Shown here piece by piece: positions 54,577 to 63,816 of a DNA stretch of 64,000 nt (position 1 is its first letter; every line of letters begins with the position of its first letter). The position numbers were made by a program, and so were the translations under genes. The notes under the pieces were generated by a model. It was not told the origin of the DNA and made no database searches. It worked only from the letters and a program-made list of their open reading frames with translations. Origin of the DNA: Cupriavidus sp. WGlv3 (GTDB lineage: Bacteria; Pseudomonadota; Gammaproteobacteria; Burkholderiales; Burkholderiaceae); contig NZ_JALHRX010000011.1 in the NCBI RefSeq assembly GCF_023952475.1, forward strand, positions 62,001 to 126,000, read 5' to 3'.

Positions 54577-55722
54577 ATGTCTGCCCAGATGCTCGCTCGT
54601 TTCCTGTCCCGCCTGCTGCGGCTGACCATGGTCAGCCTGGCGCTGGGCGTGGCCTTCGGCGCCTTTGCCTCCAGTGCCAAGGCCGAGCGCCTGAAGAACC
54701 TGGCCACCTTCCAGGGCGTGCGCGACAACCCGCTGGTGGGATACGGCCTGGTGGTGGGGCTGGACAACACCGGCGACCAGACCATGCAGACGCCGTTCAC
54801 CACGCAGAGCCTGACCAACATGCTCTCGCAGCTGGGGATCACGCTGCCGGCCGGCAAGAACATGCAGCTCAAGAACGTCGCGGCGGTGATGGTCACGGCC
54901 ACGCTGCCCGCGTTCGCGCAGCCCGGCAGCCAGCTCGACATCGTGGTGTCGTCGATGGGCAATGCCAAGAGCCTGCGTGGCGGCACGCTGCTGATGACGC
55001 CGCTCAAGGGCGCCGACGGCCAGGTCTACGCGATCGCGCAGGGCAACATGCTGGTGGGCGGCGCGGGCGCGTCGGCCAACGGCAGCAAGGTCCAGATCAA
55101 CCAGCTGGCGGTGGGGCGCATCGCCAACGGCGCCATCGTCGAGCGCGCGGTCGCGCCGTTCCAGCCCGATGGCGGCGTGCTCAACCTGGAACTGAAGGAT
55201 ACGGATTTCGGCACCGCCGAGCGCGTGGTCGAAGCCATCAACCGCAACCTGGGCGGCGGCGTGGCCGCGGCGCTGGACGGGCGCGTGGTGCAGGTGCGTG
55301 CGCCGGCGTCGCCGGCGGCGCGCGTGAGCCTGCTGGCCCGCATCGAGAATATCGACGTCACGCCGGCGAAGGCCGCGGCCAAGGTAATCCTGAACGCCCG
55401 CACCGGCTCCATCGTGATGAACCAGGCGGTGACGGTGGAAGACTGCGCGGTGGCGCACGGCAGCCTGTCGGTGGTCATCAACACGCAGCCGGTGATCAGC
55501 CAGCCCGCGCCGTTCAGCGACGGGCAGACCGTGGTGGCGCCGGTGTCGCAGATCGACATGAGGCAGCAGGGCGGCTCGCTGCAGATCGTCAAGGCGGGCG
55601 CCTCGCTGGCCGCGGTGGTCAAGGGGCTGAATGCGCTGGGCGCGACCCCGGCCGACCTGCAGACCATCCTGGAAGCGATGCGCGCGGCCGGTGCGCTGCG
55701 CGCCGAGCTGGAAGTGATCTGA
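54577..55722 (+). CDS. flgI: Flagellar P-ring protein FlgI
   Basis: 381 residues. A signal peptide (hydrophobic to about residue 35, cleavage near S-S-A-K-A) is followed by [26 protein letters not shown] and [10 protein letters not shown]. It forms the ring in the peptidoglycan layer with the help of FlgA. The ATG at 54577 was chosen over 54553, which lies inside flgH. Confidence 0.96.
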   Translation: MSAQMLARFLSRLLRLTMVSLALGVAFGAFASSAKAERLKNLATFQGVRDNPLVGYGLVVGLDNTGDQTMQTPFTTQSLTNMLSQLGITLPAGKNMQLKNVAAVMVTATLPAFAQPGSQLDIVVSSMGNAKSLRGGTLLMTPLKGADGQVYAIAQGNMLVGGAGASANGSKVQINQLAVGRIANGAIVERAVAPFQPDGGVLNLELKDTDFGTAERVVEAINRNLGGGVAAALDGRVVQVRAPASPAARVSLLARIENIDVTPAKAAAKVILNARTGSIVMNQAVTVEDCAVAHGSLSVVINTQPVISQPAPFSDGQTVVAPVSQIDMRQQGGSLQIVKAGASLAAVVKGLNALGATPADLQTILEAMRAAGALRAELEVI

Positions 55723-55724
55723 GC

Positions 55725-56783
55725 ATGAACAGCGGCCTCAACGGTGGCGCAGTGCCTGCGGCGGGCGCCGACCTGAGCCAGCGCTTCGCGCTGGACACGC
55801 AGGGTTTCGAAGCGCTCAAGCACAGCGCGCGCGGCGGCGCCGACGCCAGTACGCTGCAGGCCGTGGCGAAGCAGTTCGAGGCGGTGTTCACGCAGATGGT
55901 GCTCAAGAGCATGCGCGACGCCACGCCGCAGGACGGCCTGTTCGACAACGAGCAGAGCAAGCTCTACCTGTCGATGATGGACCAGCAGCTGGCGCAGCAG
56001 ATGTCGTCGCGCGGCATCGGCCTGGCCGACGTGATGGTGCGCCAGCTGGCGCGCGCCACCGGCACCGCGATGCCCGCCGGCATGAACGCGCTGACGACGG
56101 CCGAGGCCGGCAAGGCCGCCGATGCCGAGATGGCCCGGCTGCTCGATAGCCGCGGCGCCGGCGCCATGCCCGCCGACGCGGGCGAGCAGGCGGACCTGCC
56201 CGCCATCGGCACCATGGTCGCGGGCCAGCAATGGAATCCCACTGCCGGCCTGCGCCAGTACCAGCCGCAGTCCTACGCCGACCGCGGCCAGGGCGAAGAC
56301 CGGCTCGGCCGGCTGCCCGACGATGCACCGGCCCACGTCAGCGCCTTCGTCGCCCGCATGGCCGGCCCCGCCGAAGCCGCGTCCCGCGCCAGCGGCGTGC
56401 CGGCACGCCTGATCGTCGGCCAGGCCGCGCTGGAATCCGGCTGGGGCCAGCGCGAGATCACGCACGCCGACGGCTCGACCACGTTCAACGTGTTCGGCAT
56501 CAAGGCCGGCCCCAGCTGGAAAGGCCGCGTCGCGGAAATCACCACCACCGAATACATCGACGGCCAGCCGCAGAAGGTGCGTGCCAAGTTCCGCGCCTAT
56601 GGGTCCTACGACGAGGCCTGCGCCGACTACGCGCGCCTGCTGACCAGCAACCCGCGCTACGCGGGCGTGGTCAGCGCGGCCAGCGCCGAGGACGCGGCGC
56701 ATGGTTTGCAGAGGGCCGGGTATGCCACGGATCCGGCGTATGGGCACAAGCTGGTGAAGATCATGAAGAAGGTGGCGGCGTAG
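55725..56783 (+). CDS. flgJ: Flagellar rod-cap muramidase FlgJ
   Basis: 352 residues. The N-terminal rod-binding domain has V-A-K-Q-F-E-A-V-F-T-Q-M-V-L-K-S-M-R-D-A and D-N-E-Q-S-K-L-Y-L-S-M-M-D. The C-terminal glucosaminidase domain has Q-A-A-L-E-S-G-W-G-Q-R-E-I with the catalytic Glu, N-V-F-G-I-K and Y-G-S-Y-D-E-A. It opens the peptidoglycan for the rod. Spaced 2 bp from flgI. Confidence 0.96.
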   Translation: MNSGLNGGAVPAAGADLSQRFALDTQGFEALKHSARGGADASTLQAVAKQFEAVFTQMVLKSMRDATPQDGLFDNEQSKLYLSMMDQQLAQQMSSRGIGLADVMVRQLARATGTAMPAGMNALTTAEAGKAADAEMARLLDSRGAGAMPADAGEQADLPAIGTMVAGQQWNPTAGLRQYQPQSYADRGQGEDRLGRLPDDAPAHVSAFVARMAGPAEAASRASGVPARLIVGQAALESGWGQREITHADGSTTFNVFGIKAGPSWKGRVAEITTTEYIDGQPQKVRAKFRAYGSYDEACADYARLLTSNPRYAGVVSAASAEDAAHGLQRAGYATDPAYGHKLVKIMKKVAA

Positions 56784-56844
56784 GGCGCAGGGCTTCAGTT
56801 GCAATACAGCGGCTAACCGCAGCCGACACCGCACGAACCAGGCT

Positions 56845-56870
56845 CCCCTCTCCCGTCTGCGGGAGAGGGG
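56845..56870. repeat. Palindromic REP-like element 5
   Basis: CCCCTCTCCCG-TCTG-CGGGAGAGGGG between flgJ and flgK, the same family as the copies at 28.1-28.3 and 45.8 kb. It may form a hairpin that partly separates the flgB-J and flgK-L transcripts. Confidence 0.8.
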
Positions 56871-57000
56871 AGAAAACCAGCGGGACCCGGCGAAGATCAC
56901 TGCCATAACTAAAGTCCCGCCCCCACCGAGCCGATAACTCCCACATACCACCCCGCCGCCCCTCACCGCGGCAGTCCCACCAATCCCGGACCAGAGCACC

Positions 57001-58920
57001 ATGTCTCTCTTCAGTATTGGCCTCTCCGGCCTGAACACCGCGCAGAACGCGCTGACGACGACGGGCCACAACTTTGCCAATTCGGCAACCGAAGGCTACT
57101 CGCGCCAGAACACCATCGTCGCGTCCGCCGGCGGCCAGTACACCAGCCAGGGCTTCTACGGCTTCGGCTCGAACACCACCACGGTGATCCGCGTCTATGA
57201 CGAGTTCCTGACCGGCCAGCTGCGCGGCGCCACCTCGGCCAGCGCCTCGCTGGCGATGTACTCGGACCAGATCAGCCAGATCGACAATCTGCTGGCCGAC
57301 CAGAAGGGCGGCCTGGCACCGCTGATGCAGAAGTTCTTCGCCGCGGTGCAGGCGGTGGCCGATACCCCGGCCGATCCGGCCGCGCGCCAGGGCATGCTGT
57401 CGGCGGGCCAGGCGCTGGTGGGCCAGGTGCGCTCGGCCAGCAACTACTTCAAGCAGCTGCAGGCCGGCGTCAACGAACAGGTCGGCACCGCGGTCACGCA
57501 GGTCAACGCGTATACCAAGCAGATCGCCAACCTGAACCAGGAAATCACGCGCCTGAAGGCGGCCTCCGGCGGCCAGCCGCCCAACGACCTGCTCGACCAG
57601 CGCGACCAGGCCGTGGCCGAGCTGACCAAGCTGGTCGGCGCCAAGGTGGTGGTGCAGGACACCGGCACCTACAACGTCTTCGTCGGCAACGGCCAGCCGC
57701 TGGTGATGGGCAACGACGCCTATGAACTGAAGGCCGTAGCCTCCGCCGCCGACCCCAACCGCACCGTGGTGGCCTACACGCTGCCCTCCGGCGCCATGAT
57801 CGAGAGCGAGCCGGGCGCGCTCACCGGCGGCTCGCTGGGCGGCCTGCTGCAGTTCCGCACCGAAACCCTGGACCCGGCGCAAAGCGCGATCGGCCGCCTG
57901 TCGCTGGCGATCGGCGCGAGTTTCAACGCGCAGCACCAGCTCGGCATCGACCTGAACGGCGCCGCCGGCACCGACATGTTCAAGCTGGGCGGCGCCACCA
58001 CCATCCCCAACGCCAACAACACCGTCAAGACCACGGTAGCCACCGCCACCATCGACAATGCATCGGCGCTGACCACCAGCGACTACAAGCTCCACTTCGA
58101 CGGCACCAACTACACGCTGACGCGCCTGTCCGACAACCAGCAGGTGGTCACGCCCGTGCCCGCCGGCGGCGCCACCTACCCGCTGCAATTCAGCGCCGAC
58201 GGCTTTACCGTCGAGATCAACGCGCCGATGGGCACCAACGATTCGTTCACGGTGCAGCCCACCCGCAACGCCGCCACCGGCTTTGACATGGCGATCAACG
58301 ATCCCGCCAAGATTGCCGCGGCATCGCCCGCCTACATCGAGGCGACCGCCGGCAACAAGGGCAACGCTACCGCGGCGCTGAGCAAGGTCGCACCCGGGTT
58401 CTCGCTGCCGGCCGGCAAGATCACCGCCGAGTTCGACGGCACCAGCTACATCTTCAAGGTCGGCGGCGTGGCCATGGCGCCGCAGCCGGTGGGCGTGCCC
58501 AACGGCAGCAACACCGACTTCACCCTCAACGGCCTGACCTTCAGCTTCGGCGGCACCCCCGCCGCCGGCGACAGCTTCACGCTGGGCAGCAACGCCGGCG
58601 CGGTCAAGGACAACGGCAACATGCTGGTGCTGGCCAAGCTGCAGAACGCCAAGACCATCGGTGGCGTGTCCAGCTTCAGCGAAGCCTACGCGCAGCTGGT
58701 CAACGACGTCGGCACGCGCGCCAAGTCGGTCAAGATCGCCTCGGCCTCGCAGGACAGCATCACCACGCAGATCAAGACCGCGCAGCAATCGGTCTCCGGC
58801 GTCAACATGGACGAGGAAACCGTGTCGATGCTGCGCTTCCAGCAGCTCTACCAGGCCAATGCGCGCGTGATCCAGACCGCCGGCACGCTGTTCGACACCA
58901 TCATCGGCATCGGCCGCTAA
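57001..58920 (+). CDS. flgK: Flagellar hook-associated protein 1 FlgK
   Basis: 639 residues. S-G-L-N-T-A-Q-N-A-L-T-T-T-G-H-N-F-A-N-S-A-T-E-G-Y-S-R-Q at the start and V-N-M-D-E-E-T-V-S-M-L-R-F-Q-Q-L-Y-Q-A-N-A-R-V-I-Q at the end are the conserved FlgK helices. It joins hook to filament. FlgN is its chaperone. Confidence 0.96.
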   Translation: MSLFSIGLSGLNTAQNALTTTGHNFANSATEGYSRQNTIVASAGGQYTSQGFYGFGSNTTTVIRVYDEFLTGQLRGATSASASLAMYSDQISQIDNLLADQKGGLAPLMQKFFAAVQAVADTPADPAARQGMLSAGQALVGQVRSASNYFKQLQAGVNEQVGTAVTQVNAYTKQIANLNQEITRLKAASGGQPPNDLLDQRDQAVAELTKLVGAKVVVQDTGTYNVFVGNGQPLVMGNDAYELKAVASAADPNRTVVAYTLPSGAMIESEPGALTGGSLGGLLQFRTETLDPAQSAIGRLSLAIGASFNAQHQLGIDLNGAAGTDMFKLGGATTIPNANNTVKTTVATATIDNASALTTSDYKLHFDGTNYTLTRLSDNQQVVTPVPAGGATYPLQFSADGFTVEINAPMGTNDSFTVQPTRNAATGFDMAINDPAKIAAASPAYIEATAGNKGNATAALSKVAPGFSLPAGKITAEFDGTSYIFKVGGVAMAPQPVGVPNGSNTDFTLNGLTFSFGGTPAAGDSFTLGSNAGAVKDNGNMLVLAKLQNAKTIGGVSSFSEAYAQLVNDVGTRAKSVKIASASQDSITTQIKTAQQSVSGVNMDEETVSMLRFQQLYQANARVIQTAGTLFDTIIGIGR

Positions 58921-58957
58921 GCGCCGCGCCACCCCGCGTCAGAAGAGGTAACCCAAT

Positions 58958-60187
58958 ATGCGCGTTGCAAGCTCCACCCTGTACCAGCAAGGCCTGGCGT
59001 CGATGAACTACCAGCAGGGCGCGCTGATGCATATCCAGCAGCAGCTCGGCACCGGCCGCTCGATCCTGACGCCGTCGGACGATCCCGTCGGCGCCACGCG
59101 CGCGCTGGGCGTCAGCCAGGCGCAGGCCGTCAACGGCCAGTACGCCACCTCCCGCAACCAGGCCAATATTGCACTGGCGGCGGAAGAAAACGCGCTGCAG
59201 TCCGTCACCACCATCACGCAGAACATCCAGACCATGCTGGTGCAGGCCGGCAACGGCACCATGAGCGATGCCGACCGCGGCTCGCTCGCGACCGCGCTGG
59301 AAGGCCTGTACAACCAGCTGCTGAGCCTGGCCAATTCCGACGACGGCAACGGCCAGTTCCTGTTCGGCGGCACCCGCTCGGGCAGCGCCCCGTTCACGCA
59401 GAGCGCCGGCGCCGGCAACTACATCGGCGACAACGGCCAGCAACTGCTGCAGGTCGACGTCGCTCGCCAGATGCCCGCCGGCAACACCGGCCGCGAAGTC
59501 TTCATGAGCGTCACCGGCGGCGCCGGCTATGTGGTCAAGGGCAACCCCGCCAATACCGGCACCGCCACCTTTGGCACGGTGTCCACCACGGACCCGAGCC
59601 ACCCGCTGTTCGGCCACGCGCTGCAGATGTCGTTCACGGCCAACGCCACCGGCCAGATCGAATACACCATCACCGACACCTCGACCGGCGCCACCCCCGC
59701 CCCGGTGGTGACTGGCCCGCTGCCCTACACCTCGCCGGCGCAGATCGAAGTCGCGGGCTTCACCTTCAACGTCTCCGGCGCGCCCAAGGCCGGCGACACC
59801 CTGACCATGCAGCCGGCCAGCGAAGCCGGCACCGACATGTTCGCCAACCTGCAGACCGTGATCGACACGCTGCGCCAGCCCGCCGCATCCGAGAACGACC
59901 GCGCCAACCTGGGCAACGTGCTGTCGACCGCCGTGCGCCAGTTCTCCAACTCGCTCGACAACGTGCTGACCGTGCGTGCCTCGGTGGGCTCGCGCATGAA
60001 CGAGCTGGATGCACTGGATGACGTGGGCGCCAACCGGGACCTGACGTATTCGCAGACGCTGTCGGGGCTGCAGGACCTGGATTACGCCAAGGCGATTACC
60101 GAGTATTACCAGCGGCAGGTGGCGCTGCAGGGGGCGCAGCAGTCGTTTATGCAGATTCAGGGGATGAATCTGTTCAAGTATTTGTAA
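58958..60187 (+). CDS. flgL: Flagellar hook-associated protein 3 FlgL
   Basis: 409 residues, with M-R-V-A-S-S-T-L-Y-Q-Q-G and Q-Q-Q-L-G-T-G-R-S-I-L-T-P-S-D-D-P-V-G-A-T-R-A at the N-terminus and the flagellin-like C-terminal helix. AGAGG precedes the ATG. It is the last flagellar gene in the window. Confidence 0.95.
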   Translation: MRVASSTLYQQGLASMNYQQGALMHIQQQLGTGRSILTPSDDPVGATRALGVSQAQAVNGQYATSRNQANIALAAEENALQSVTTITQNIQTMLVQAGNGTMSDADRGSLATALEGLYNQLLSLANSDDGNGQFLFGGTRSGSAPFTQSAGAGNYIGDNGQQLLQVDVARQMPAGNTGREVFMSVTGGAGYVVKGNPANTGTATFGTVSTTDPSHPLFGHALQMSFTANATGQIEYTITDTSTGATPAPVVTGPLPYTSPAQIEVAGFTFNVSGAPKAGDTLTMQPASEAGTDMFANLQTVIDTLRQPAASENDRANLGNVLSTAVRQFSNSLDNVLTVRASVGSRMNELDALDDVGANRDLTYSQTLSGLQDLDYAKAITEYYQRQVALQGAQQSFMQIQGMNLFKYL

Positions 60188-60731
60188 GCGGGACAAAGTC
60201 AGACGCCGGTCGCCCGGTACGGGCCCGGCGTTGACGAGATTGCTGCGAAGAGCCGTCGCGACCGCAGCCGGCAGTGGTGCCGGTGCCAAACGTGGACCAC
60301 TGCCACCCAAAAAAATCAAAAAAGTCGCCAGAACGGCCGCGTCCTCCATGAACCGGTGCCGCATCCTTGACGAAGGGCTGCTGCGGCGCTCCGGTAGACC
60401 CCCGCCAAATCCACGTTTGCTGACAAAAGGCTGAGCAACTTGTTGCTCGCGGTCTGCGTGCGAACTGCTACGCGAACGGACGGGATGATCCCTGCGGAAG
60501 TTTGCAATGGTGTTCCGACAAACAGCCTCAGCCCTGCATGACGGCGCGAAACACGCCGGTCTGGCGAAGGTTCGTCTCCAAGGCCATTAATGCGATGTTA
60601 AGGGTTACCGACAAAAAAGCATAAGTCGGTTAATGGGCCTGTGTCTACACTGTCTCCCATGGTTTCAGTGACCGCCGCGCCTTGCGGCACCCGTCGATGC
60701 GAAGGACGACAACTTCCGCACAGGAGACGAT
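60188..60731. other. Intergenic region after flgL
   Basis: About 540 bp. A GC-rich imperfect hairpin at 60202-60230 (CGCCGG...CCGGCG) may end the flgKL transcript, though it has no T-run. The rest has no convincing gene; short plus-strand frames near 60.3 kb lack ribosome sites. It ends in a probable promoter region for the next gene. Confidence 0.4.
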
Positions 60732-60794
60732 ATGGAAAGCCGTTTGCGGCGGCCCCGTAGCGCCATACGTGCGTTGGGCCATCCACAGCCGTAA
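60732..60794 (+). CDS. Possible leader peptide (20 aa)
   Basis: ATG at 60732 preceded by AGGAGA at good spacing; the frame reads MESRLRRPRSAIRALGHPQP and stops. It is rich in Arg and sits about 105 bp before the secreted lyase homologue. It may be a regulatory leader, or chance. Confidence 0.3.
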   Translation: MESRLRRPRSAIRALGHPQP

Positions 60795-60900
60795 CGCCGC
60801 GCCACTGCTGTCCTGATTCCTTTCTTGTATTAACAGAATCGCTGCCGCGCTCCGCGGCACGGTAATGCCCGCCCTTTGTCCAAAAATTATTGAGCCAGCC

Positions 60901-62574
60901 ATGAAACGCAATCCATTGGTGTTCCGTAGCAATCAAGTTTTCGCATTCGGTCGTGCTCTGGGCCTTGCCGCATTTGCGGCCTGCATGGCATTGCCCGCCC
61001 TCGCCGAGGTGGAGCTCGATGGCCGCAACGCTACGCCGGAATCCATCGTCCGCATTGCCCACGGCGAGCCTGTGCGCATTGCGCCGGGGGCACGTCAGCG
61101 CGTTCGCGAAGCGCATGCGGTGTTGCTGGATGCCGCCCGCGCAGGCAAACAGATTTATGGATTGACGGTCGGTGTCGGACTCAACAAGGACCGGTCCATG
61201 GTCGATGCCAGGGGGGAGTTGACCAACGAGATCGTGGAAGCGTCGCGGCGCTTCAATATCGCGTTGCTGCGTGCGCATAGTGGTGGCGCCGGACCCGACG
61301 CGCCGGTTGCCGATGTCCGTGCCGCGATGGCTGCGCGCCTGAATGCGTTGCTCTCCGGCGGCGGGGGCGTGCAAGAGAGTATCGTTGACGCGTACGTTCG
61401 CTTCCTGAACGAGGGCATTACGCCTGCGATCCCTTCGGTCGGCTCCATCGGCGAGGCGGACATCACCATCCTCAGCCATGTCGGCGTGGCCATGCTCGGT
61501 GAAGGAGACGTCTACTATCAAGGCCGTCGGCAGCCGGCGTCCGGCGCGCTTGCGGCCGCCGGTGTTGCACCGATACAGCCGTTCGGCAAGGACGGCCTGT
61601 CGATTCTCAGCTCCAATTCCTATGCCTCTGGCCTGGCATCGCTCGCGCTGGTGGATCTTGCGAATTTGGGCCGGCACTCCAAGCTTGTCTACGCGTTGAG
61701 CTTGCAAGCGCTCAACGGCAATGTCTCTCCGTTCCTGGAGGACTCCCTCGCCTTGCGGCCATTTCCGGAAACGGTCAAAGCCGGAGCGGAATTGCGCCGC
61801 CTGCTGAGTGGCTCCAGTCTGTGGAACCAGGACGCGTCGCGCCGCCTGCAAGACCCGCTCAGTTTCCGCACCGGTGTTTTCCTGATTGGCGAACTCGATC
61901 GTACGCAGTCGGAATTGCGCGCGCTTCTGAACGTGCAGTACAACGCGTCGGATGACAACCCGGGCGTGGCGATTGGTGTGAAGCCAAGATCGAGCCGGTG
62001 GCAAGAGCAGCAAAGCTATCTGGCAAAGGGCGGGGCAGTGCTTCCCACCGCGAATTTCGTGCCCTTGCCCTGGGTACTCGCGTTCGAGCAGACCGCCATC
62101 GCGCTTGGGCATCATTCCCTGGCTTCTGCGCAACGCATCGGTCGGCTGAACGATCCCAACTTCACCAGCCTGTCGCGCTCCCTCGGCACGGAGCATACGG
62201 TCCATGCGTTCGGTGCGATGGAGAAACCAGCCATCGCGCTCGCCGCGGAAAACAAGTCGCTGGCGCAGCCGGTTTCCATGGATTTTTCTCCCTCGTCCGG
62301 AAATATCGAAGATGTTGCCACCAACGCGCCAGCAGTGGTGCAACGCGTGCGCAAGCAGATCGACAACACCTATGCACTGCTTGCCATTGAACTCGTCCAT
62401 GCCGTCCAGGCGGCCGAATTGCGTCGCCGCAAGGATCCGGCGTTCACGCTGTCGCCCGCCACGCAGGCACTGGCCGATGCACTGCGCAAGCGCGTGGCGT
62501 TTCTTGAGCAGGACCGCCCGCTGACCGGCGACTACCGGGCCGCAGCCGAAGTATTGAGGGCCTACAGGCCCTGA
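60901..62574 (+). CDS. Secreted HAL/PAL-fold ammonia-lyase homologue lacking the MIO triad
   Basis: 557 residues. A signal peptide is predicted with cleavage after A-L-A at residue 35, unusual for this cytoplasmic enzyme class. The fold's blocks are kept: I-Y-G-L-T-V-G-V-G, N-A-L-L-S-G-G-G-G-V, F-G-K-D-G-L-S-I-L-S-S-N-S, S-D-D-N-P-G-V and S-G-N-I-E-D. At the prosthetic site the usual G-S-V-G-A-S-G-D-L is G-S-I-G-E-A-D-I (181-188): the Ala-Ser-Gly triad is absent and the loop is one residue shorter. It cannot form MIO by the known route. Its activity is unknown. Confidence 0.85.
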   Translation: MKRNPLVFRSNQVFAFGRALGLAAFAACMALPALAEVELDGRNATPESIVRIAHGEPVRIAPGARQRVREAHAVLLDAARAGKQIYGLTVGVGLNKDRSMVDARGELTNEIVEASRRFNIALLRAHSGGAGPDAPVADVRAAMAARLNALLSGGGGVQESIVDAYVRFLNEGITPAIPSVGSIGEADITILSHVGVAMLGEGDVYYQGRRQPASGALAAAGVAPIQPFGKDGLSILSSNSYASGLASLALVDLANLGRHSKLVYALSLQALNGNVSPFLEDSLALRPFPETVKAGAELRRLLSGSSLWNQDASRRLQDPLSFRTGVFLIGELDRTQSELRALLNVQYNASDDNPGVAIGVKPRSSRWQEQQSYLAKGGAVLPTANFVPLPWVLAFEQTAIALGHHSLASAQRIGRLNDPNFTSLSRSLGTEHTVHAFGAMEKPAIALAAENKSLAQPVSMDFSPSSGNIEDVATNAPAVVQRVRKQIDNTYALLAIELVHAVQAAELRRRKDPAFTLSPATQALADALRKRVAFLEQDRPLTGDYRAAAEVLRAYRP

Positions 62575-62705
62575 GCCGGCTTCCGCCAAAACAAGGCGAC
62601 ACGGCGGGCGCTTCCTCAAGTGCTGCGTTGAACTCAGCCAGGGCGCTACGGCGGTCTGGCCCGCCAACGCACGCGTAGTTCCCATCCATGGAAGGCATTC
62701 AAATA

Positions 62706-63800
62706 ATGAAGACGCTCATGAAAAGAGAGTTGTGTGCCGGCATGCTGCTGGCGTTGGCTTCTCAGCTTGCTGCGGCACAGTCGACTGTCACGCTCTACGG
62801 CGTTGGCGACATCGGCTTCGAGTACCTGACCAAGGCCGATGCAGCCGGGAATAAACAGCTTCGGATGACCAGCGGCAACGTATCGGGCTCGCGCTGGGGC
62901 CTGCGCGGCGTTGAAGACCTTGGCAGCGGCAGCAAGGCCGTGTACGTGCTCGAGAGCGGCTTTGATCTCGATACCGGGATGGGCCAGGGTGGCCGGCTTT
63001 TTGGCAGGCAGGCTTATGTGGGGCTGGAAAACCAGTGGGGGCGTATTACGCTGGGTCGTCAGCAGAATGCGTTCTTCGACCTGCTGATCAATTACGATCC
63101 GACGGGATTCGCAACGCGGTACTCCGCGTTCATGCTGGACCCCGTTCTGGTCGGTCGTTACGACAATACCGCAAAGTACACCGGCAAGTTCGGGCCCGTC
63201 ACTGCCGTGGCCCTGTACAGCCTGGCGCGGGGCTCGGTCGTGACGAGCGGCGCCGGCAGCGCATTGGCCGGCGAATTGCCCGGGGACGTGAGGAGCGACC
63301 GGGCCTTCGGCGGCGGCCTGGAGTATTCAGCCGGCTCATTGGGCGCGACGGTGGCCTATGACCAGCAACAGGGAACAACGGGTATCTCCGGGCAGAGTTC
63401 AGGCCAGACCGACCGACGCCTTGGCCTGGGGGCCAGCTACGTGCTGGGGCAGGGCACGATATCGGTGGGCTACCGCTGGTTCAGAGGGAATATCGGCGTT
63501 GTCCCGGGCGGCCAGGCGCGCCGCAACGACATCTATTGGATCGGTTACCGCCTGCAACTGTCGCCGGCAGTGGGTATGACAGCGGCTGGCTATTACTTCA
63601 ATAACCGAAACTCTGGGCAGGATCCGTGGAGCCTGGCGGCGTCGGTCAACTATGCGCTATCCAAACGGACCGACGCCTTCCTGACGGTAGGCTATGCACA
63701 CAACAAGGACAATTCAGCCCTGGGGTTGAATGGCTTTGGCACGGCGACCCCGGGGCAAAACCAGACGGGGATCACGGTCAATCTCCGGCACAAGTTTTAA
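62706..63800 (+). CDS. Gram-negative porin, Burkholderiales type
   Basis: 364 residues from the ATG at 62706 (GGAAGG upstream); an ATG at 62688 is less well placed. A signal peptide is cleaved near A-A-A-Q at residue 24. The mature start S-T-V-T-L-Y-G-V-G-D-I-G-F-E, the R-W-G-L-R-G-V-E-D-L-G block and F-G-R-Q-A-Y-V-G-L mark the general porin family (porin_4), and it ends in Phe as outer-membrane barrels do. It follows the lyase homologue by 131 bp on the same strand, so the two may work on the same substrate. An inverted repeat CGGTCCA/TGGACCG (63802-63828) follows the stop. Confidence 0.93.
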   Translation: MKTLMKRELCAGMLLALASQLAAAQSTVTLYGVGDIGFEYLTKADAAGNKQLRMTSGNVSGSRWGLRGVEDLGSGSKAVYVLESGFDLDTGMGQGGRLFGRQAYVGLENQWGRITLGRQQNAFFDLLINYDPTGFATRYSAFMLDPVLVGRYDNTAKYTGKFGPVTAVALYSLARGSVVTSGAGSALAGELPGDVRSDRAFGGGLEYSAGSLGATVAYDQQQGTTGISGQSSGQTDRRLGLGASYVLGQGTISVGYRWFRGNIGVVPGGQARRNDIYWIGYRLQLSPAVGMTAAGYYFNNRNSGQDPWSLAASVNYALSKRTDAFLTVGYAHNKDNSALGLNGFGTATPGQNQTGITVNLRHKF

Positions 63801-63816
63801 ACGGTCCAAGACGGGC

